A stretch of 64,000 bases of DNA from GCA-003244245 sp050699955 (GCA_050699955.1 JBOHGD010000001.1:124001-188000), one strand, 5' to 3'; shown: positions 1 to 8,225, counted from the stretch's first letter. The notes: generated from the sequence alone by a model not told the origin. Numbers and translations are program-made.

Positions 1-1433
1 GACTCCCAGATGGTACGTCCAGCGATAGAGAAGCTATCAATCGACTGCTGGATGATGGTGCTGAAGCGCTCATCAGTCTAGCGCGTGACCTCGCACGGAC
101 CGGACAAACCAATCCCGCCGAACTTCCTATTGCCATCAAGTCCGGATCAAAATATCTAGTACTCGAGGGCAATCGACGTTTCGCTGCACTGAAACTCCTA
201 AAAGATCCTACTCTTGCTGATAACGATGAGCATCGAAAAGCGTTTCGGCGGGCCGCTGCGCTCGGAAATCCGCCAACATCGGTCTACACGCTGGTAACGT
301 CTAGTCGGGAAGAGGCCGACCACTGGATAGTCTTGCGCCATACCGGTGAGAATAATGGCACTGGGATAAAGCGCTGGAGCGCTGCTCAGGCAGCTACACA
401 CCGACGACGGGCTAATAGGCCGATCGACTCTGGAACGCTACGCTCGATTACGATCGCCGACGAGCTAGAAGAAGCGTATGCGAGCGACAATGAAATCGTG
501 GAGCTCGTGCGGAGAACCCGTCGAAAAAAATTGACAAACATCGGCCGATTCTTCTCGTTGGATGTCTTGAATGCCCTGCATTTCACATTGAGGGAAGACG
601 ACGGCAACAGCCTGCGTCCCCAGACTCTTTTGGTTCGACACAGTGCTGACGAACTCCGTAATTTCTTTGTGTGGGCACTCTCCTATATCGCAGATAAACC
701 CGTCGACGCTTACAAAAACTTCGATATTCGTCGTGATGCTCTACGGTCAGTCGCCCATCTTATACCTAGCTTGACTGACGCCGCAGACGAACCTTTCCGG
801 CTTACAGACAGCCGTTCTGCGCGAACTGTGGAACACGGGGCTGAGTCATCGAGTAACGAAGAAGTGCAGGACGACCAGGATGTTGTTGACGATGATGGAG
901 AGAGTGCGGCCTCCTCAGATGGTAATGGTACTGATGTCAAGCAGAAGCAGCATGATCCTAGCCCTGAAGACAACGAAGTCCGACGTGCCAAAAAAAAATC
1001 TGAACCAAAGCCGGAGCGATACCTGCTTCAGGGCTTAAGGCTCCCCAATCATCCCGAGCGAATCCAACGCCTACTCAGGGAATGTCGATCACTCGATTTG
1101 ACGGAATCGCCTGGGATTGCATGCGTCATGCTGCGCGTCATTGTTGAACTCTCGGTATCGTCCCCGCAAGCTCTGACCGTCTCCGGAGAATTAGAAGGGG
1201 TGTCGCTCAAGAATAAAATTGTTGCCATGCTAAGATACCTTGATCCCGATATCGAGAGTCCGATAAAGCGCGACAAGGAGTTGGCTCAAGCCTACTTGGA
1301 GGCTTCGGACGTGGGGGTACAGTACCTTCACGGTTTCGTTCACAATGTAGCGGTTTACCCGGATCAGCATCTGGCTCGTAGATTTAGTGGCGCTTTTCGC
1401 CCACTACTAGTGCGAGTGGATGGTGTACTATGA
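1..1433 (+). CDS. ParB/Srx-like domain protein, 5' end outside the window
   Basis: The reading frame is open from the first bases of the window (codons begin at position 3) to the stop at 1433, so the N-terminus is missing and about 476 residues are visible. The segment at nt 153-197 reads YLVLEGNRRFAALKLL, the phosphate-binding motif of ParB N-terminal-like (ParB/sulfiredoxin fold) domains. A second motif, HTGENNGTG, follows at about nt 339-365. The C-terminal half has an acidic, Ser-rich linker (about nt 840-960) and then a basic patch. Its last four bases overlap the start of the adenine methylase gene (ATGA), implying translational coupling. Base composition is clearly lower in GC than the core genes, as expected for acquired DNA. 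It is not a chromosome-partition ParB by context, as no parA is seen. A role in modification or defence is inferred only from the pairing. Confidence 0.75.
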   Translation, partial: LPDGTSSDREAINRLLDDGAEALISLARDLARTGQTNPAELPIAIKSGSKYLVLEGNRRFAALKLLKDPTLADNDEHRKAFRRAAALGNPPTSVYTLVTSSREEADHWIVLRHTGENNGTGIKRWSAAQAATHRRRANRPIDSGTLRSITIADELEEAYASDNEIVELVRRTRRKKLTNIGRFFSLDVLNALHFTLREDDGNSLRPQTLLVRHSADELRNFFVWALSYIADKPVDAYKNFDIRRDALRSVAHLIPSLTDAADEPFRLTDSRSARTVEHGAESSSNEEVQDDQDVVDDDGESAASSDGNGTDVKQKQHDPSPEDNEVRRAKKKSEPKPERYLLQGLRLPNHPERIQRLLRECRSLDLTESPGIACVMLRVIVELSVSSPQALTVSGELEGVSLKNKIVAMLRYLDPDIESPIKRDKELAQAYLEASDVGVQYLHGFVHNVAVYPDQHLARRFSGAFRPLLVRVDGVL

Positions 1434-2302
1434 AGACAGCTTTTATTTCTCCGCTTCGGTACCCTGGCGGGAAAGGGAAACTTGCACCCTTCTTTGCCCG
1501 GGTACTTTCAAGTCAGTCTATACATGTATGCACTTACGCCGAACCGTACGCGGGCGGTGCTGGCGCTGGGCTGTACCTACTCTCCGAGGGGTACGTAGAT
1601 CACCTACTTATCAATGATCTAAATCCTGGCATTGCAGCATTCTGGCGCACGATTCTTACTTCCACCGACGAGTTTATTGAGAGGGTGGCCAACGAGGTAG
1701 TTGATCTCGACTCCTGGTATCGGCATAGGAAAATCTACCTTAATCCCCAAGGTTCAAACGACCTTGATCTCGGGTTTGCGACGTTCTTTCTCAACCGGTG
1801 TAATAGGTCTGGAATCATTACGGCGCGACCAATCGGTGGACTTGAGCAAACCGGAAAATGGAAGATAGATGCCAGGTTTAATCGTGTCGAACTGATCGCA
1901 CGCATCCGGCGTATTCGTGAGATGTCGCCCCGTATTGCAGTTACCGAGAAGTCCGCTCTGGATTTCGTACACACGGTGTCGCGGCGTGCGAAACCTGTTC
2001 TGTTCTATGTAGACCCGCCGTATCTTGTTAAAGGTGAGAAACTCTACATGAGCTCTCACTCATGGGTAGATCACCTGAAATTGGCTCGAATTCTTTCAAG
2101 GTCTCGTCATCCTTGGATTCTGACCTATGATTTTGACCAGCGCGTTCGTGATCTGTACCCGTCGAACAGATGCATTGAGTACAAAATTTCACATACAGCT
2201 CAATCGCGGAAGGTTGGACGTGAACTAATGCTGTTTAGCCGCGGTCTCAGAGTAGATGATCTGGTGGTATCGTCTGGCCGAGAAGGAGTGTGGGTAAGTT
2301 AG
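1430..2302 (+). CDS. DNA adenine methylase, D12 class (N6-adenine)
   Basis: This 290-residue protein has the layout of D12-class (Dam-like) adenine methyltransferases. SPLRYPGGKGKL lies at residues 7-18 (the FxYxGGK-type motif). The SAM-binding segment AEPYAGGAGAGLYLL follows at about 38-52, and the catalytic DPPYL at about 195-199. It should transfer a methyl group from SAM to adenine N6 in DNA; the target sequence cannot be read from the protein. The ATG overlaps the stop of the ParB-like gene by four bases, so the two are probably one operon. Like its partner it is low in GC. No cognate restriction endonuclease is visible downstream, so it is either an orphan methylase or part of a system whose other genes lie left of the window. 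Confidence 0.88.
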   Translation: MKTAFISPLRYPGGKGKLAPFFARVLSSQSIHVCTYAEPYAGGAGAGLYLLSEGYVDHLLINDLNPGIAAFWRTILTSTDEFIERVANEVVDLDSWYRHRKIYLNPQGSNDLDLGFATFFLNRCNRSGIITARPIGGLEQTGKWKIDARFNRVELIARIRRIREMSPRIAVTEKSALDFVHTVSRRAKPVLFYVDPPYLVKGEKLYMSSHSWVDHLKLARILSRSRHPWILTYDFDQRVRDLYPSNRCIEYKISHTAQSRKVGRELMLFSRGLRVDDLVVSSGREGVWVS

Positions 2303-3129
2303 GCGGTCAGACATAGTGGTAGTGCCACTTATTCTGCCGGACTGCGCGGAACTAATCCACAGGAAGGCGGCCCAGTCGGCGTAGAGTGGCCTGGCGGTTG
2401 AATAGATGTCACTTTGGTCAAGCCAGGTTTCAATGACTACAGATCAACGAATAGTGCGTCGCCGCTATCTAATCCAGTAGCCGCATGTCGTTGGGACCGT
2501 GCATTGCTCCATCGGATTGGCGAACGTCTCCGGTTGCGCACTCGAAAAACATCTGCTAGGGCTAAGGACGACGGCGATCAGTCAAAGTGCCTTACCCGGT
2601 GGAAATTGCCTGGCTTGTCGAGTGGGGCAGGGCGTTCGTTGGGTCGACCCGTGACAGCTGCATCGCCGGACAGTTGGACGGTGGGGCGGGGTCCGGGCTG
2701 GAAAGCGCGGAGGAGCCGGGTGCGCGGCCGTCATGGGGCTGTCTCACAGTGCGGAGCTGATCCATGAGGAATCGCCTGATCCGACCCCACACGTCCCGAT
2801 TCCCCACGCCCCGGTCCGACCCGCGCTCACCCCGGCCCAGCCGACATCGGGACCGCAGCGCCGAGCCTGCCCGACCCGTCCGCAAGGACCGGCCCGAGAA
2901 CAACCGGTGAGGCCGGTCCGACTCACCCCGCCAGAACGTCCCGACCCGGCGGCCGAGGACAGGCAAGCGTGGCGCACCCCCGAGCCGGAGCGGTCCGACG
3001 CTGCGCGGGACTCTCTAGGAGAGTTCTCCGAAACGGTTCCGCAGGTCATCAGGGACCCGCTCGGGGGTCTCATCCGGTCTTACCCAGCGCAGACTTGGGC
3101 CGAAACGGGCGGATGACCTGTGACTAGTT
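2303..3129 (+). other. No confident gene; GC shift and one doubtful proline-rich ORF
   Basis: About 830 bases separate the methylase from the AT-rich regulatory stretch. The left part (to about 2580) keeps the low GC of the methylase region, and from about 2590 the sequence becomes GC-rich. Several overlapping ORFs occur on both strands. The most plausible is plus-strand 2733-3116 (127 residues, rich in Pro, Arg and Glu), which has no recognisable domain and may be a chance ORF. I searched here for the missing 3' part of the HNH gene interrupted at 8205 and did not find it, so the left end of the element is probably not in this gap. Confidence 0.4.
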
Positions 3130-3135
3130 CGCCAC

Positions 3136-3223
3136 CGAATATTCGATTCACGAATAATGCGGGCGGAATTATTCCACAAGGGCGTGTCACGGCGGACGCG
3201 CACGCTGCACGCCAAGAATTCTT
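3136..3223. repeat. Cluster of AT-rich palindromes upstream of whiB-like gene
   Basis: Three inverted repeats lie within 90 bases of otherwise GC-rich DNA. They are a perfect 10-base palindrome CGAATATTCG at 3136-3145, a 7-base inverted repeat GAATAAT/ATTATTC at 3152-3158 and 3168-3174 with a 9-base spacer, and a perfect 10-base palindrome AAGAATTCTT at 3214-3223. The local AT content and stacking of palindromes suggest a protein-binding locus: promoter/operator, partition site or replication origin of the mobile element. The sequence alone cannot decide among these. Confidence 0.5.
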
Positions 3224-3247
3224 AAGTTTTTGATCGCGAGAACTGGG

Positions 3248-3269
3248 TGCACTAGGGGTGCACTAGGGG
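3248..3269. repeat. Tandem 11-base direct repeat (two full copies, third partial)
   Basis: TGCACTAGGGG occurs twice head to tail (3248-3258 and 3259-3269), followed by TGC at 3270-3272 and a looser copy near 3281. An 11-base period places each copy on the same face of the helix, as in operators or iterons. It ends about 60 bases before the whiB-like start, so it is well placed to control the whiB/membrane protein/translocase operon. Confidence 0.6.
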
Positions 3270-3331
3270 TGCCGGATTAGTGCATTGGCTGTGCGTGGTT
3301 TATGCAACGAGTTCATCGTTGACTTGTCCGC

Positions 3332-3733
3332 ATGGAAGACAACCCTTTCAACACAGCTTCAGCGGCCGGGGAGCCACGCAAGAGCGCTGAGGAACTGTCC
3401 GCCGAGTTGGATGAGCTTGCGGCGGTGCCGACCGAGGTATTAGCGGACTGGGTGACTGCTCGGGGCCGATGCCTATGGGAAAGCACATTCGGTGTCCTAC
3501 CGGAGTGGACCGGGGAAGACGAGCCGGATCGGGATTTGGCGCATCGGTTGTGTGCGGGCTGCCCGGTGCGGTCGGAGTGTCTTGAATTCGAAATCCGGGT
3601 CTCCGATGATCAGAATGCCGGAGTATGGAACGGATTGAACTCCGATGACCGGGTGGTGCTGCGCGACATGTGGCAGTCGCGACACCGTGACGAGATCGCC
3701 GCGCTTCCGGATGCCGAGGAGGCCGGACAGTGA
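3332..3733 (+). CDS. WhiB-family iron-sulfur transcriptional regulator
   Basis: This 133-residue protein carries the four-cysteine pattern of WhiB-like proteins. One Cys lies in GRCLWES at about residue 47, and three lie in CAGCPVRSEC at about 71-80. The downstream GVWNGL turn corresponds to the G[VI]WGG loop of the family. Such proteins bind a [4Fe-4S] cluster and act with the primary sigma factor; WhiB-like proteins are common on actinophages and actinobacterial plasmids. The N-terminus is longer and more acidic than in minimal WhiB proteins. No strong ribosome-binding site precedes the ATG, so the start could be leaderless or misplaced. The stop overlaps the next gene by four bases (GTGA). 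It probably controls transfer or maintenance genes of the element, but its targets are unknown. Confidence 0.88.
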   Translation: MEDNPFNTASAAGEPRKSAEELSAELDELAAVPTEVLADWVTARGRCLWESTFGVLPEWTGEDEPDRDLAHRLCAGCPVRSECLEFEIRVSDDQNAGVWNGLNSDDRVVLRDMWQSRHRDEIAALPDAEEAGQ

Positions 3734-4056
3734 ACGGCCCCGAGTTGTTCTTGGGTGGCATGGCCGCCCTCGGAGTGTTGTCAGTAGTGGTGAAGGCGAA
3801 GGTGAATGCGCGGCGGACCGCCGTGGCGGCGGAGATTACCCGAGTGGGCACAAGCACAGTCTCGTTGCTGGGTCGGGTGCTGGTGACAGCAGTGATGATT
3901 GTCGGTGTGCAATGGCTGGTGATCACTCATCCCGGTAACCGAACGTTGCTCGTGGTAGTGCTGGCGTTCCCGGCATTGGTGACGTCGTTCACGCTCGTGA
4001 AGGCATTGACAGTGACCGAGATTCGGCGTTCGCGGTCTCGGGGTGGTAGGCGATGA
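3730..4056 (+). CDS. Small membrane protein of the mobile element
   Basis: This 108-residue protein has about three hydrophobic stretches: roughly residues 5-22 (LFLGGMAALGVLSVVV), 45-63 (LLGRVLVTAVMIVGVQWLV) and 72-95 (LLVVVLAFPALVTSF). It ends in a basic tail (RRSRSRGGRR). No family is recognised. It starts with a GTG that overlaps the whiB-like stop, and its own stop overlaps the translocase start (ATGA), so the three genes are one translationally coupled operon. Small membrane proteins beside the TraB-type translocase are typical of actinobacterial conjugative elements, where some help plasmid spreading in mycelium. That role is inferred from position only. Confidence 0.7.
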   Translation: MNGPELFLGGMAALGVLSVVVKAKVNARRTAVAAEITRVGTSTVSLLGRVLVTAVMIVGVQWLVITHPGNRTLLVVVLAFPALVTSFTLVKALTVTEIRRSRSRGGRR

Positions 4057-6188
4057 CGACTCCGAAGAAACCACACAAATCCACACAATTGGTGCCAAGG
4101 GTCTATGACGGTGAGGTGGTATCCGACAACGACCGTGCGTCTGATGTTGATGTGTCGGGGCGGGTAATGCGAGTGGCCGTGGACTGCACCGGGTATGTGC
4201 TGCGACAGGTACGAGAATCGGAGCACGTCGCGCGGTTGTATTCGGTGGTCGCGTATCGGGTGCGGCAGGCGCCGCGCGACTTTGCCCGGCTGGCGTGGTT
4301 CGTGTTGCGGGGTCATGTTCGGTGGGTGAGTAAGGCGTGGACGTTTGTCACCTACGGCGACCTGCGAGCCGATGCCCGTGCCGCGCGACTGGCCGGGGAC
4401 CCAGAAACCCGCAGGAGGACGCAGGAATTGTTGCGGGCTGACGCGCGGGCCCGTTGGGCGCGGGTCGGCATGGCCGTCGAGCGAGTGGGCACCGTGACGT
4501 GGGTGCTGGGCGCGCTGGCAGCGGTGCTGTGGCTGGTCGATTCGGTGATGACCCGGGATGAGATGTGGCCGTGGCTGGCGGGCGTCTACTCGTTCCTGGA
4601 CGCGGCGGGGGCGGTCATCGTGACCGGGACGCCAGACATGGCCGCACTTGCGATGGTGGGGTGGCTCGTGGCTGCCGCGTTCGAGGGTCGCGACCACACA
4701 CCCGGGGCCGGATGGCTGGTGCGCCCGAACCGGGATGACGCGGATTCCTGGGTGGACGAGCGAATGATTTCCCGAGCTCTCGCGCACCTGGGTATCGCAC
4801 CAATGGACAAGTTCTTTAAGACCGGTGGCGAACTCGTCTACACGATCCCGGCCCGACTGGACGGACAGGGTACCTACGCGCAGATCAGATTACCGATGGG
4901 CGTCACAGCGGACATGGTGGCGGATCGACGCGACCGGCTGGCGGCCAACCTTGGGCGGGCGAAACTGGAGACCTGGCCAACCGAAGGCAGCGAGGCCGGC
5001 CAACTGGATCTATGGATCGCGGACAAGGGCACCCTCAGTAGAGGCTCCGGGCCGTGGCCGTTACTACATGACGGCCGGGTGGATGTATTCGACGGGGTAC
5101 CGTTCGGCCGATCACAACGTGGCCAATTGATCGCCGCGCCGATCCTGGAACGCAACTACATCATCGGCGGCCAACCAGGACAGGGCAAATCCTCGGCCGG
5201 GCGAACCCTATGCTTGGGATGCGCGCTGGACCCAAGCGTCGAATTGCGGGTGTTCGTGTTCGCGGCGAACCCGGACTTCGATCCCTTCACTCCACGTCTG
5301 TCCAAGTACGTCAAGGGTGATGACGACGCCGCCATCGAGACCGGGCGCGATGAACTGCGGTGGCTCCGGGAAGAAGTGACCCGCCGGGGCACACTGCTGG
5401 AACGACACGGAGCCGCGAAGGTCACCCGCACATTGGCCAGCAGAGTCCGGGGATTGCATCCGATGGTGGTGGTCTTCGACGAGTGTCACGAAATGTTCGA
5501 GCACCGCGAGTTCGGTGCGGAGGCAGCAGCGTTGGCGGTACGGGTGGTGAAAAAGGCCCGCAAATGTGCGATCACCTGCATGTTCCTCACCCAGTCGCCG
5601 ACTGCGGCGTCCATCCCGAAGGACCTGACGCGTAACTGCTCGAACGGGATCGCGTTCGCGGTCGCCGATCAGGTCGCCAACGACGGCCTACTCGGCTCGG
5701 GAAAGTACCGGGCCGGTATCCGGGCGACCGAACTACGCCCCGGCGAGGACCGGGGCACAGCAGTCACGGTCGGGCTGACCGCGAACCGGTTCGAACTCAT
5801 CAACAGCTTCTATGTTCCGTTCGAGGACGGAGACGACCAAGTCAGCCCGGTCATAGCCCGGTCTCTGGCCCTGCTCGCCGAGCACGGCCACCACGTGCCC
5901 GGCAGTGCACCGCAGACCGGTGTTGAGGCATCGGCACCTGATCATCTCGCCGATATCTACGCCGTGCTGTGTGGTCAGGCACGGGTGCGTACTCAGGTCG
6001 TGCTCGCCCGGCTCGCCGAGCACAACCCCGGCGTGTACGCCGACTGGACGTTCGGGCACCTCGCCGAAGCACTGGCCGCCGAGGGCCTGGCAGCCCACAA
6101 ATCCGACGGCGTGATGGTCATCCGCGCTGACGACGTAGCGCTCGCGATCGCCGATCGCGACACCGACGGTGATGACCGTGGCGCGTGA
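4053..6188 (+). CDS. FtsK/SpoIIIE (TraB)-type DNA translocase of the mobile element
   Basis: This 711-residue protein has an N-terminal region with hydrophobic membrane segments (about residues 145-215). A cytoplasmic motor domain follows, with Walker A GGQPGQGKSS at about 370-379 and Walker B VVVFDECHE at about 471-479. The segment KDLTRNCSNGIAFAV matches the FtsK/SpoIIIE core. In Streptomyces-type conjugation a single hexameric FtsK-like protein, TraB, moves double-stranded DNA between hyphae after binding short repeats near its own gene. The C-terminal 90 residues (from about 620) look like a compact winged-helix-type domain and could be the DNA-recognition part. The gene is coupled to the membrane protein upstream and is followed directly by the CAGGGAG repeat array. 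No replication initiator gene lies between it and the integrase. Confidence 0.9.
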   Translation: MTTPKKPHKSTQLVPRVYDGEVVSDNDRASDVDVSGRVMRVAVDCTGYVLRQVRESEHVARLYSVVAYRVRQAPRDFARLAWFVLRGHVRWVSKAWTFVTYGDLRADARAARLAGDPETRRRTQELLRADARARWARVGMAVERVGTVTWVLGALAAVLWLVDSVMTRDEMWPWLAGVYSFLDAAGAVIVTGTPDMAALAMVGWLVAAAFEGRDHTPGAGWLVRPNRDDADSWVDERMISRALAHLGIAPMDKFFKTGGELVYTIPARLDGQGTYAQIRLPMGVTADMVADRRDRLAANLGRAKLETWPTEGSEAGQLDLWIADKGTLSRGSGPWPLLHDGRVDVFDGVPFGRSQRGQLIAAPILERNYIIGGQPGQGKSSAGRTLCLGCALDPSVELRVFVFAANPDFDPFTPRLSKYVKGDDDAAIETGRDELRWLREEVTRRGTLLERHGAAKVTRTLASRVRGLHPMVVVFDECHEMFEHREFGAEAAALAVRVVKKARKCAITCMFLTQSPTAASIPKDLTRNCSNGIAFAVADQVANDGLLGSGKYRAGIRATELRPGEDRGTAVTVGLTANRFELINSFYVPFEDGDDQVSPVIARSLALLAEHGHHVPGSAPQTGVEASAPDHLADIYAVLCGQARVRTQVVLARLAEHNPGVYADWTFGHLAEALAAEGLAAHKSDGVMVIRADDVALAIADRDTDGDDRGA

Positions 6189-6192
6189 GACA

Positions 6193-6368
6193 CAGGGAGG
6201 CGGGCAGGGAGACACCCAGGGACCCAGGGAGTTCTCCCTGAGTCCCTCCCTGCCCCACCTCCCTGCCCTGAGCTGCGGAAACAACCGTCAGGGAGGTAAC
6301 ACTCCACGTGCGCCGGGCACCTCACAACCACCCGAAACCCCGAACGCAGCGCACGCCGGTTACCTCCC
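6193..6368. repeat. CAGGGAG/CTCCCTG repeat array and inverted repeats, candidate transfer locus
   Basis: CAGGGAG occurs at 6193, 6205, 6225 and 6289 (with CAGGGAC at 6217), and its complement CTCCCTG at 6234, 6246 and 6259. The copies form nested inverted repeats. The inner one is CAGGGAG-TT-CTCCCTG at 6225-6240. The outer arms, 6193-6211 and 6246-6265, are almost perfectly complementary. A further pair, GGGAGGTAAC at 6291-6300 and GTTACCTCCC at 6359-6368, encloses 58 bases. The array begins a few bases after the translocase stop. It could be a terminator, but the number and spacing of copies fit better with a cis-acting transfer locus bound by the translocase. Confidence 0.6.
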
Positions 6369-6437
6369 TCCCTCCCGGCCACGGCTCAACCCTCCGCCAG
6401 GCCCCCGCACGCAGGGTGACCCACCGGGGAGCCGCCG

Positions 6438-6674
6438 ATGACGCCCACTACCCGACCACCGGCGACCCAGGACGGCCCAGCACAACCCCAGCACGACGAC
6501 ATGAAAGGCGATCAGGAAACAGACGACGGCCCAGCGGAGACCGACAGAGAGCGCCTACGTGAGCTGGTCGCGCGAAGTCGCACTGAGCAAGGGCTACCGC
6601 CCAGGATTGAGGACCCCGCTACCTTAGATCGAGTCGCGACGGTCTTCCGGCTGGTTGAACAGGTCAGGCCCTAA
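6438..6674 (+). CDS. Small hypothetical protein between translocase and integrase
   Basis: This is a 78-residue ORF from an ATG at 6438; an in-frame ATG at 6501 would give 57 residues. The N-terminus is low-complexity (Pro, Gln, Asp). The last 40 residues, from RERLRELVARSRTEQGLPP onward, look like a compact helical domain and resemble small proteins often seen beside integrases of actinobacterial elements. That resemblance is from memory. It sits convergent to the integrase gene, where an excisionase or replication accessory would be expected, but no helix-turn-helix is evident. Function unknown. Confidence 0.5.
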   Translation: MTPTTRPPATQDGPAQPQHDDMKGDQETDDGPAETDRERLRELVARSRTEQGLPPRIEDPATLDRVATVFRLVEQVRP

Positions 6675-6731
6675 ATCGAGGCGCTACGTGACCACCGGTA
6701 GCGGGGATGTCAGGCGCGCTGCGGTGGACTG

Positions 6732-8192
6732 TCAGGCCCGCCAGAGCGGTTCGAGCCGGTCCGGGTCGAACCGGCTGCGCACGGTCGCCGGGTGCACGAT
6801 CACCTTCTCCAGCACGGCGGTGACCACGGCCCGGCGCTGGCTGAGGTTCGCCGTTTCCCACCGGGCCAGCATCTCGTCATAGCTGCCCACGAAGCCATCC
6901 AGCGCACCGCTCTGCGTGGTACGGCTCAACCGCTCCCGCGCAACGTCCAAGCGGGCCACGATCGGCGCGCGGGCAGCCTTCCACTCCACGCGGCTGATCT
7001 CACCGCTACCCATCTCGGCGGCCAGCGCTTCGAGATCGTCCTCATCGGCCCGGATCCGGGCATACAGGTCCGGCTCCGGATTGTCCCGACGGTGGAGCCG
7101 CTCGGCCATCCTCGGCGAGTCCAGCGCAGCCAGGATCAGGTCCCGCACACGCCCGTCGGTGCCGCTTTGGACGATCATCACCTTTCCGCAGCCGGGCTGC
7201 CCAGGGTCATTACGGCACAGATAGCGGGCGGCGTTGCGGTCGGAGTCCGAGCGTGGACGGGCCACCATCGGACGGCCACACCCAGGGTAGCCGCAGTGCA
7301 GGATGCCGCTCAGCAAGTACTTGCGGGCATTGCCCGGTGACGTGCGCCGCGCCGGATTGGCCAGCATCACCCGCAACCGGTCGCTATCGGCCGGACTGAT
7401 GATCACGGGCCAGTCAGCGACATCGGCGACGATCTCACCCAACAGCGGGCGCGCCCGCCCCGGCTGATACATCTCCCCCGGCCGATACTCCCGGCGACCA
7501 GAAATCCGCGCAGACACAAGCAGATGCCGCAGGGTCTGAATACGCCATTGCCCCCCCGCCGATGTCGGGATGCTGCGAGCGTTCAGATCCTTGCACACAC
7601 TGATCAGCGACTCACCCGCCAGAGCCCGGGCGGCACACTCCCGGACCACCACTGCCTCATGCTCGATCAACGTCTTGCGGTCCTTGGCGTAACCGTAGGG
7701 CCGATGCCCACCCCCGGTGGTCTTCCCAGCCTCGGCGGCCTGCCGGGCCTGCCGACGCTGCCGTAAACCCTTGTGCTCACTCTCATGCCGGGCAGCCGCC
7801 CCCAACATCCGGGCGATCATGCGCCCAGTCGGGGTGGCTAAGTCGATGTCACCGGTCACCGTGGCCAGGGCCAGCCCATACCGGTCCGCCAGGTCGATCA
7901 CATCCTCCAGCTCCCTCGGGGAGCGGGTGAGCCGGTCCACATGCCAGCAGATCACCGCATTCACCGACCCGGCACGCACATCAGCCAGCAACCGCTCCCA
8001 CGCCGGACGCGGCTTCCCGCTATACGCACTCACGTCGTTGTCGACATAGACCTCGACCATCGACCAGCCCAGACGCTCCGCCAACGCCCGGCAGTCTTCC
8101 TCCTGACGGACCACACCCAACCCAGCACCCCCCCGATCCATCGAGATCCGGCAGTAGATCGCGGCCCGCCGCGCCACACCCATCGTCGCCAT
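6732..8192 (-). CDS. Large serine recombinase (integrase)
   Basis: With the ATG at 8192 the protein has 486 residues. The resolvase domain begins RAAIYCRIS, with the catalytic Ser at residue 17, and contains WHVDRLTRSPRELEDVIDLA. The large Recombinase domain (TGGGHRPYGYAKDRKTL and onward) follows. A zinc ribbon comes next with cysteines in HCGYPGCGRPMV and CRNDPGQPGCGK, then a charged, probably coiled-coil C-terminus. This is the architecture of phiC31/Bxb1-type integrases, which join attP and attB without extensive homology. The ORF is open further upstream, but that part overlaps the HNH remnant and has no integrase similarity. A second ATG is at 8183. The gene's 5' end lies within about 30 bases of the element boundary. 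Confidence 0.92.
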   Translation of the reverse strand: MATMGVARRAAIYCRISMDRGGAGLGVVRQEEDCRALAERLGWSMVEVYVDNDVSAYSGKPRPAWERLLADVRAGSVNAVICWHVDRLTRSPRELEDVIDLADRYGLALATVTGDIDLATPTGRMIARMLGAAARHESEHKGLRQRRQARQAAEAGKTTGGGHRPYGYAKDRKTLIEHEAVVVRECAARALAGESLISVCKDLNARSIPTSAGGQWRIQTLRHLLVSARISGRREYRPGEMYQPGRARPLLGEIVADVADWPVIISPADSDRLRVMLANPARRTSPGNARKYLLSGILHCGYPGCGRPMVARPRSDSDRNAARYLCRNDPGQPGCGKVMIVQSGTDGRVRDLILAALDSPRMAERLHRRDNPEPDLYARIRADEDDLEALAAEMGSGEISRVEWKAARAPIVARLDVARERLSRTTQSGALDGFVGSYDEMLARWETANLSQRRAVVTAVLEKVIVHPATVRSRFDPDRLEPLWRA

Positions 8193-8225
8193 GGGTACAC
8201 AATGACAGACCGAGGTTGGCCTCGA
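8193..8225. other. Probable attachment-site junction (right end of the element)
   Basis: Reading leftward, the HNH gene is coherent through HARGGATIEANLG and then loses all similarity to the family within about 20 bases of the integrase start codon. The break near 8200-8222 is therefore the likely crossover of the adjacent serine integrase. I cannot give the core dinucleotide because the other junction is not in the window and no matching left-end copy was found. Confidence 0.6.

Noticed and set aside
2592..2966. Minus-strand ORF as the missing C-terminal part of the interrupted HNH gene
   Set aside because: Its translation has no Cys/His-rich HNH ending and no similarity to the family; the left end of the element must be elsewhere.
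6193..6265. Simple rho-independent terminator after the translocase gene
   Set aside because: Not excluded, but seven or more copies of one heptamer over 100 bases and a separate distant inverted repeat are more than a terminator needs, so it is listed as a repeat array.
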